A DNA stretch of 64,000 nt from Atrina japonica (taxonomy: Eukaryota > Mollusca > Bivalvia > Pterioida > Pinnidae), in NCBI GenBank assembly GCA_030159075.1, contig BROG01000443.1, positions 372,001 through 436,000 of the forward strand, read 5' to 3'. Below, piece by piece: positions 57,632 through 64,000 of the stretch. How positions within the stretch are numbered: position 1 is the first letter of the stretch; each line of letters opens with the position of its first letter. The translations under genes were made by a program, and so were the position numbers. The notes under the pieces are model-generated. The model was not told the origin of the DNA. It saw nothing but the letters and a program-made list of their open reading frames with translations, and did not search any database.

Positions 57632-57995
57632 TGGGGCATTAGCTGCCGTTTTTTCAAAAATTTATGTTTTCCTTTTTTACCACTGACATTGATATACAAT
57701 AACAAAAAAAAGAGATATGCACAGGCATAAAAACTCTAAAAGGCCCATGTATTTTGCGAAAATTTGGCTGATAAACCCACTTTGGCACTTTTTCAATTGC
57801 AATTGATTAACTCAAGCTTACTATTTGTATATGAATACCAAACTGTACTTGACCTAATGTTCACAAAATTTATAGAAATATCAGATTTTTATGCCCGTGT
57901 ATAGCTCTTATAGTTATTATACATCATGTACATGTAGTTACAGTAGAAAAAAATCGAAATAATAATTTAGTAAACACAGCAAATGACCCTTTAAC
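57632..57995. repeat. Dispersed repeat family B inserted in the 32-bp array
   Basis: Long family B copy (TTCAATTGCAATTGATTAAC, CAAATGACCCTTTAA); minisatellite units follow at 58000-58110. Confidence 0.85.
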
Positions 57996-58164
57996 ATGTT
58001 GGCATATGTACCTCTTTTAATATTAAGGTATGTATACGTCTATCAATATTAAAATGTCGGTATCGGTGCATATTTTAATGGTAACACAGATCTTTGTTCT
58101 TCATTCAATATTTATACATTACATATTGGAATGCAATGAAGTCATGTTAGTGAATCTGATTTGA

Positions 58165-58600
58165 TTTAAAATATAAAATCATAAAAATACAAAGTATCAA
58201 TCTTCAGGATGTCCAGGATACAATATAGCGATCTGGTGAATATGTGGAAAACACGAATCTCCGGAAATTCAGAGGTGGGATCAGGTTCCATGGAGGAGTA
58301 ACATCCCTTGTTGACCAGTCACACTCCTCAAATTAACTGAAATAATTGAGGATAAAACATCCTGGTCAAAATTGTTAAGACAACTTGATAATTGCTACCG
58401 AACAGGTACCTTAATATTTCATTTTGTGAAACAGATTATTTGCAAACAAGTTTAATAAATCGACGGTAAAATTAGCGGATTGTTGACATCAAACACGATT
58501 CTCGATATCCCTGCGACGATAACGTATCAGTAGGTAGGTTACCATTGTAAATGAAATACTCGTTTGCTGAATACAGCCTGGCATATCGATTCATTAAACT
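58165..58600 (+). repeat. Dispersed repeat family A
   Basis: Diverged copy (CAGGATGTCCAGGATACA, GCCTGGCATATCGATTCATT). Confidence 0.7.
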
Positions 58601-59205
58601 ATTTTATTTATTATCTAGTAGGGCTTGTTCCAATGATTCACTTTTCTTTCAAAAATTGTAAACGTCCCTTAAATTTAAGGTATAATGATTATCTAATGTT
58701 TATTTTTCATTTTTAAATTCTACCCTTTATGTTTGCTTTACAATTAAAACACAAGTAATTACAGTAATTTAAAAAAAAAATGAAATAAAGTCATTATATA
58801 TATATTTCTATGTTCTTTACATTTCAAGAATGTTACGTATATAAAGACCATACTTTGGAGTAATGCAAATGAAAAATGTGAATTGTACAATACTCGCCAT
58901 TAAACAAAAGAGCATTACGTCATTACTCATGGATCGAATGCCCTGTTACAGTTATGGCTGACCACCGACGTGCTAGATGAGCTGTCTTCGGAAATTGTAG
59001 AATGTACTTAATGACCCTGATTACTATGACCTTTTGGTTATACCATCAGAATCAGTCTTATCCCCGGGGCATGAACATATCACATTCCATCTACTACAAA
59101 AACATGTATTGTATGATTTTCCTGCTTTAGACGGGAGCTTTCGGAAATTTTAAATGACCTGTATGATGTTAGTGTTTAATTAGTTTCTTTTTTCTTTTGT
59201 AATTT

Positions 59206-59400
59206 GGAGCCTGGGTTGCCGATTGGTTAGCGCATCGCGCTTTGATCCGCGAAATATCTCGCTTCTGTCAGCATGTCGAGATCCCGATAAAACCGTAGCT
59301 GCTGTTCACGGTATGAGTTTGCCAGTATTATTTGCAGAGGACTCAATGGTTTCATCTCGAGTATAACGCAAACCGAACACTCTACCAATAAAATCTTTAA
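59206..59400 (+). mobile_element. Possible third tRNA-headed SINE
   Basis: GATTGGTTAGCGCATCGCGC looks like an A-box region and ATGTCGAGATCCCG a degenerate B box. No cloverleaf can be drawn. Body ACGGTATGAGTTTGCCAG is unlike the other SINEs. Confidence 0.4.
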
Positions 59401-59763
59401 TGTCACGAGCTAAAAGTTGTTGAATGTGTGCGTATAACCGTTTTTTCAAATTTAAGTCGTTCGTAATTATAATTTGTGGAGTCTACCTTGTTTTATCGAA
59501 GTGAAAAATTGTTTCAACGACTGGTTGCTTGATGTTTGTTTTAACTGTGTTCTAAACTTGTCATGTGATTTGATAAAACCCATCGCTATCACGGTATGAT
59601 CTCAGTTACAAATTTGATATTTACATACGCAAACACACCTAATAAATGGAGGATTCGCCAGCTGTGATGGTGCGTATAAAGTTTGTTTAGTTAAGTAAGT
59701 CATTATTGTATTGTAATGCGCTTATATGTATATATACATATATTCATTGTTTGTTTGTTTCAG

Positions 59764-59845
59764 ATTTGCTGATATACAGCCTTACTGCACGAGAAAGATT
59801 CGGCACATCAAACCATAAGCATGGAGGACGCCACCAGTGATGGCA
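59764..59845 (+). CDS. Possible first coding exon of a downstream gene
   Basis: Acceptor TTTGTTTCAG, then a 57-nt 5' UTR-like stretch and ATG at 59821 in a strong Kozak context (A at -3, G at +4), encoding MEDATSDG, then A|GTAAGT in phase 1. It reads like a first coding exon preceded by a UTR intron. No further exon is recognised before 64000, so the gene would have to continue outside the window. Confidence 0.4.
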
Positions 59846-59959
59846 GTAAGTTTATAGTCATTAAGTCACTCTGAAAAACATAATGTCATATCGGAAATGC
59901 AGACGACAGTTTAATCTTATTTTACTCCTGCATAAACCCTTAACAAGCAGACTGAACCT

Positions 59960-60025
59960 TAGACAGATAGATAGATAGATAGATAGATAGATGGATGGAT
60001 GGATGGATGGATAGATGGATGGATG

Positions 60026-60070
<45 letters not shown>
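59960..60070. repeat. (GATA/GATG)n tetranucleotide repeat
   Basis: GATA blocks with GATG blocks inside. Confidence 0.95.
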
Positions 60071-60599
60071 TTAAAATTAGAACCATTTGATCAAATGAAT
60101 CTTTATGTTTTTGAGTGTTAGGAAATTGGTCAAAAACAATTTAAATGAAATAATATTGAGTTCAGATATCAATTTGCAATAATGATATTCATTTTGTTTT
60201 ATTCGGCAAGGAAATGAATAAAAATTGTTACTAGAATAAGATGAAACTTGAATCGTTGTACTTTTATTTTGTTCACGCCTCTGTATAGCATTTTAAAATG
60301 TCAAAAACAATTGTAAATAAATCAATAACGTTCAACGTCCCATTAATGCAATTATTCAAGGCAAATAAATCATAATTCACAATTTCATAGGTATTTTCTT
60401 CTGTGAAATTGATAGGTAATTATAAACTGACACCATTGCATTGATCTACATGTATTTCTAATGGAAATCACGAAAAACAAATGAAAGGGATTGGTCCGTG
60501 CGCGTAAATCTATGTGCAAAATTATTAACAATAACAGTAGAAGCTAAAACAAGACCATTGCATGCAGAAAATATTGAAATACAGGGGAACCTCGCCTGA

Positions 60600-60935
60600 A
60601 AATCTCATCAGTCAACGTTCTGCAAATTTTACGGTCGGTATGATAGTTTTGTTTGCCATTACACTGTTACACTTAGTGAAATGCCGTGTTGCCTGTTCGA
60701 TGGCGGTTAGTGAGACGGTTGTACCAACTGTGACGTGGATTCGTTCCCCACATATTTCATTTGGATTTACTGTGGACTCACGGCGGGTGTGACCGGTTGG
60801 TAGGGAATTCTCTCTTCTCCATGGCACCTGATCCCACCGCTTGATTTCCAGAGGTCTGTGTTTATCAAATGTTTTTACCAGATTTGTATCTTTATACAGG
60901 ACACCCTAAAGATTTATACCTAGGTTCCTGAGTTA
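60600..60935 (-). repeat. Dispersed repeat family A, reverse, partial
   Basis: GGCGGTTAGTGAGACGG, CTCCATGGCACCTGATCCC and GGACACCCTAAAGATTTATA in order. Confidence 0.75.
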
Positions 60936-61604
60936 TCTTTTTTTGCAAGTATGTGCGTCGGAACATCACTTAAAGACAATCTCACTCAGAAGACATTCAA
61001 AAAAGTAAATATTCCGTTTTAAAAATAACTCAATATTTTTTATATAAACTCCAGACATTCATTTAAGAGACCACCTCGCTTTTTAGTCCAATTTGTGTCA
61101 GTCAGGTGGTTTTAATAGCGCGGTTCTTCATGTATCATTTTTAAAGGTCATTATGTATTCTTCATGCAAAGGAAGATGCCCTGTCAACAATATCTCATAC
61201 TTTAATATTTACTCGTCCATATAAAAGCCACGTTTTCTGCGTAAAATTATTATTAATAATTACTTTGGTTTGTTACATATTTTATCTTTATTAGGATAAA
61301 CAGTGTACTCAAATTGCCTAAGGTGCTATATGATAAACAAAATATGTTCGAAACTAAATTATCTCTGTACAGCATGCGTCTAAATAGAACAAACTAACGC
61401 GGGACTTTATTTTCGCGATACACAAGTTCTAAATTTATTCGCAAGATGATATTTTCGCGATTTCGAATGCCAATTCCGTCAACCTCTTATCACACTTTAT
61501 TGTGCGAAAAATTTATTTTCGCGAGTAAGAGCTCTCGCGAAATAACGCGAAAATAAAATAATTGCGAATAAAAACGGATTTAAAGTAATATGTGATACAC
61601 ATAA

Positions 61605-62150
61605 AATCAGATACCAAAATATTAACTGTCAGGAGGCTCAGTTCTCATTGTGCAAATCTGGGGAACATGGTAAAAAAGATATACAGAGGTGTAGTTATGT
61701 GTTATAAGGAGGAATAAGCATCTCCTGTCGACCGGTCACACCCGCCATGAGTCCAGTCAGTTTGGATTAAAAGTAAGATTTTTAAACAAACTAGATTTCT
61801 CATACATTTCTGACAACACCTTATCAGTAAGTAGTGATCATCTGCATATTAGATGATAATAAACAAATATATTCAACGATTATTTCAAATACTGAAAAAT
61901 ATAAATAAACACACATACGCACGACTCCACAGTCAAGAATAATTGGATGGAAACATCTTAGACATTTGAAGATCTTTACAAAAATGCAGGAATAAAAAAT
62001 GATATTTTAACATACGGTAACATATATTTTTATAATATATTTGTCGATGTGTTCATGGTGAACATACAGGAATAACGTTCTGACCTCATTTGACCAGCAA
62101 TACGTACTATAACACCTTTACCAAGTGTCACGGATCAATTAAATCAACAA

Positions 62151-62181
<31 letters not shown>

Positions 62182-63115
62182 ATGAACAAATAAATATTAT
62201 AAACATATATAATCTAAAATACCAAAGTATGTCAGTTGTCCAGGATACATATACACATCTGTTTAACACTGGACAAACACGGACCTCTGGAAATCCAGAG
62301 GTGGGATTATGTGCCATTGAGGAGTAAGCATCCCATGTTGACCGGTCAACCCCCCTGTAATGAATTAAGTGAGGGACAAATACTCGTTATTATTGCTACA
62401 GACGACTGCTATCGAACAGTATCATAAACATAGTACCACAATAGAAAAATCATAGTTTTGGAAAAAGGGAAATAGCGTGTGCCTGTCAATAAGACATCTT
62501 CAATTGAGATGGAATTTGAAATAGATGTAAAGTTTCGAAAGCTAAAGAGCTGTCACACAAGGCGAGATACTAAAACATAACTGTATAGCCGAGTATGTTA
62601 TGAGTAACCACTATAATATTAATGATAGTATGCCGTGGCCCTGAACAGACTGATTAGGTTTCGAACGAGGTTAAGCGTAATCCAGGAAGACTGTACTTCG
62701 GACTATGGGTGAACTATTGTATTTCCTCAATGTGTTCGATATATAAAATTGTGTTTCGACGTTCTTTGTTATCGATATCAAATGACCATTTATATAAGTA
62801 GTGGTAAAATATCAATAATATTATTTAAAACGTTTTGTTTTAACTTGTAAAATTTTATATTAACTAATGCATTAATTCATATTGTTAAAATGAAACGTGA
62901 TACGCTTTATTCATACACTTGGAATATGAGTAAGTCATTTGTAAGTTTGGCGTTTACTGACATCCAATGAACAATATAAAAAATTCTGATACCAAAGAAT
63001 GATTTTTTAGGATGTTCAGGATGTAGGTACAAATCTGGTAAAAAAAGGACAAACACTGACCTCTGGTGGGATCAGGTGTTATGGAGGAGTAAGCTTCCCC
63101 TGTCGATAGGATTCA
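61605..63115 (+). repeat. Three truncated family A copies
   Basis: Fragments at about 61605-61870, 62215-62440 and 62983-63115, each with a GGAGGA(A/G)TAAGC core. The first two are separated by an (AAAT)n tract at 62148-62182. Confidence 0.65.
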
Positions 63116-64000
63116 CCTGTAATTGTATCTGTCATACAAGTGTTGTTATGTGTAATACGAGTAAAGTAAAATGATAAAAGTATGTCATTATAACTGAATT
63201 CCGTGTCATGCCTCCGGTGTAACTGATTTTACAAATGCATGACTTTGTTTTAAAATTCAAATTGCGTTACACTTTCTTCTTTTCAATTCAAAATACAAAT
63301 TATATGATATTCAATGTAAGAATTGAGTTTTAAAGTACGTTCGGAGATAAATATTAAAATAGTACGAAGAACCTCTCCCGGTGAATAACATGTAAACTGA
63401 ATATTGTGGTAGTGTAAGGGTTTTAGTTTCATGGGGGAAAATGTCGCGTTTTTCGGAAAGTTTTGAAGTAAAGTTTATAAAATATTTTGTGAATTGTGTG
63501 CTCGATGTCTGTTTCTAAATGAATACTATTTGACTGATAATAACTTTTATAATTTTGATTGGAAAAGTATATTTTTAACACTTCAAGGGTATAATATGTC
63601 ATATTCGCGGGTATTTATTTTCGCGATATTTTTGTTGCAGATATCAAAATTAAATCCACCACAAAAAGCAAGTAGATATTATTGAGTAAAATACTCAGTA
63701 TGATTGGAAGTAACCTCACTGAATCATTTTGTCAAGTTTTTAGTGCTCAATTAATTATAACATTACACTCACCAGCAACAGCAGGCTATGGGTTCGATTC
63801 CCGGTAACAAATACTTTTTTTTAAAGATTTTCCCGAATAAATTACGGGTTTGTCCAAATGAATTGTAATCACTGCATGTTTTGGCAATAGCCTATAGCAC
63901 AGTTCAATATTTGGTGGCACCTATCCTTTAACTGATATTTTGCCAAATTACTAGCGAAAGGTCGGATTCCACTTCCCGAGGTATAATGTAACCAGGTTTT
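63116..64000. other. Window end without a supported gene
   Basis: AT-rich sequence with a TTCGCGG/TTTTCGCGA repeat phrase near 63600 and a B-box-like GGGTTCGATTCCC at about 63790. Nothing else recognised. Confidence 0.45.

Noticed and set aside
59670..59700. TATA box and first exon of the downstream gene (GTATAAAG)
   Set aside because: The nearest donor lies closer to the TATA-like word than a transcription start would, so the pair is not consistent.

Overview
The window is AT-rich animal DNA with spliced genes and a very heavy load of dispersed and simple repeats. The repeats (tRNA-headed SINEs ending in a TTAAACAACAATAAACAAAC-like tail, short TA-flanked inverted-repeat elements, and a family carrying GCCATGGAGGAGTAAGCAT) resemble those I know from bivalve molluscs. 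Together with the receptor tails (tyrosine motifs such as YNHL, YDHT and YSHM) this points to a bivalve, possibly an oyster or scallop relative. The exact species is not decidable from the sequence.

Two complete protein-coding genes can be reconstructed, both on the + strand and in tandem. Gene 1 (6456-18436, 10 exons, about 560 residues) and gene 2 (22442-41527, 12 exons, 504 residues) are diverged paralogs of one receptor type. Both predict signal peptide, first half of a C-type-lectin-like domain (CTLD), a complete 8-cysteine WSC domain, second half of that CTLD, a second compact CTLD in two exons, a short stalk, one transmembrane helix, and a tyrosine-rich cytoplasmic tail. Every junction is phase 1 except the one inside the WSC domain (phase 0) and the one between the transmembrane segment and the tail (phase 2). 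Both models close exactly in frame. Several exons have identical lengths in both genes: 108 nt for the last CTLD exon and 82 nt for the transmembrane exon. The WSC domain is therefore a phase 1-1 cassette sitting inside a CTLD. The tails have diverged: gene 1 has four ITIM-like motifs, one of them copied by a 24-bp tandem duplication, while gene 2 has two YxxM motifs and one YxxL.

Layout: 1-6455 is intergenic, with nested inverted-repeat elements and a SINE, and a possible terminal exon of an upstream gene at 1097-1360. 6456-18436 is gene 1; its introns hold a decayed pogo/Tigger-like transposon, several MITEs and long AT tracts. 18437-22441 is intergenic. 22442-41527 is gene 2; its 4-kb third intron holds a 35-bp minisatellite split by a 2.9-kb element with near-identical direct ends. 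41528-59763 has no gene I can support, but contains minisatellites (117, about 53 and 32 bp), a roughly 460-bp tandem array and many dispersed repeats. 59764-59845 looks like the first coding exon of another gene that continues beyond this window.

If the models are right, the two genes would encode cell-surface sugar- or particle-binding receptors that signal through phosphotyrosine, perhaps as a pair with different adaptor preference. The architecture is read from sequence; the immune-type role is inference.
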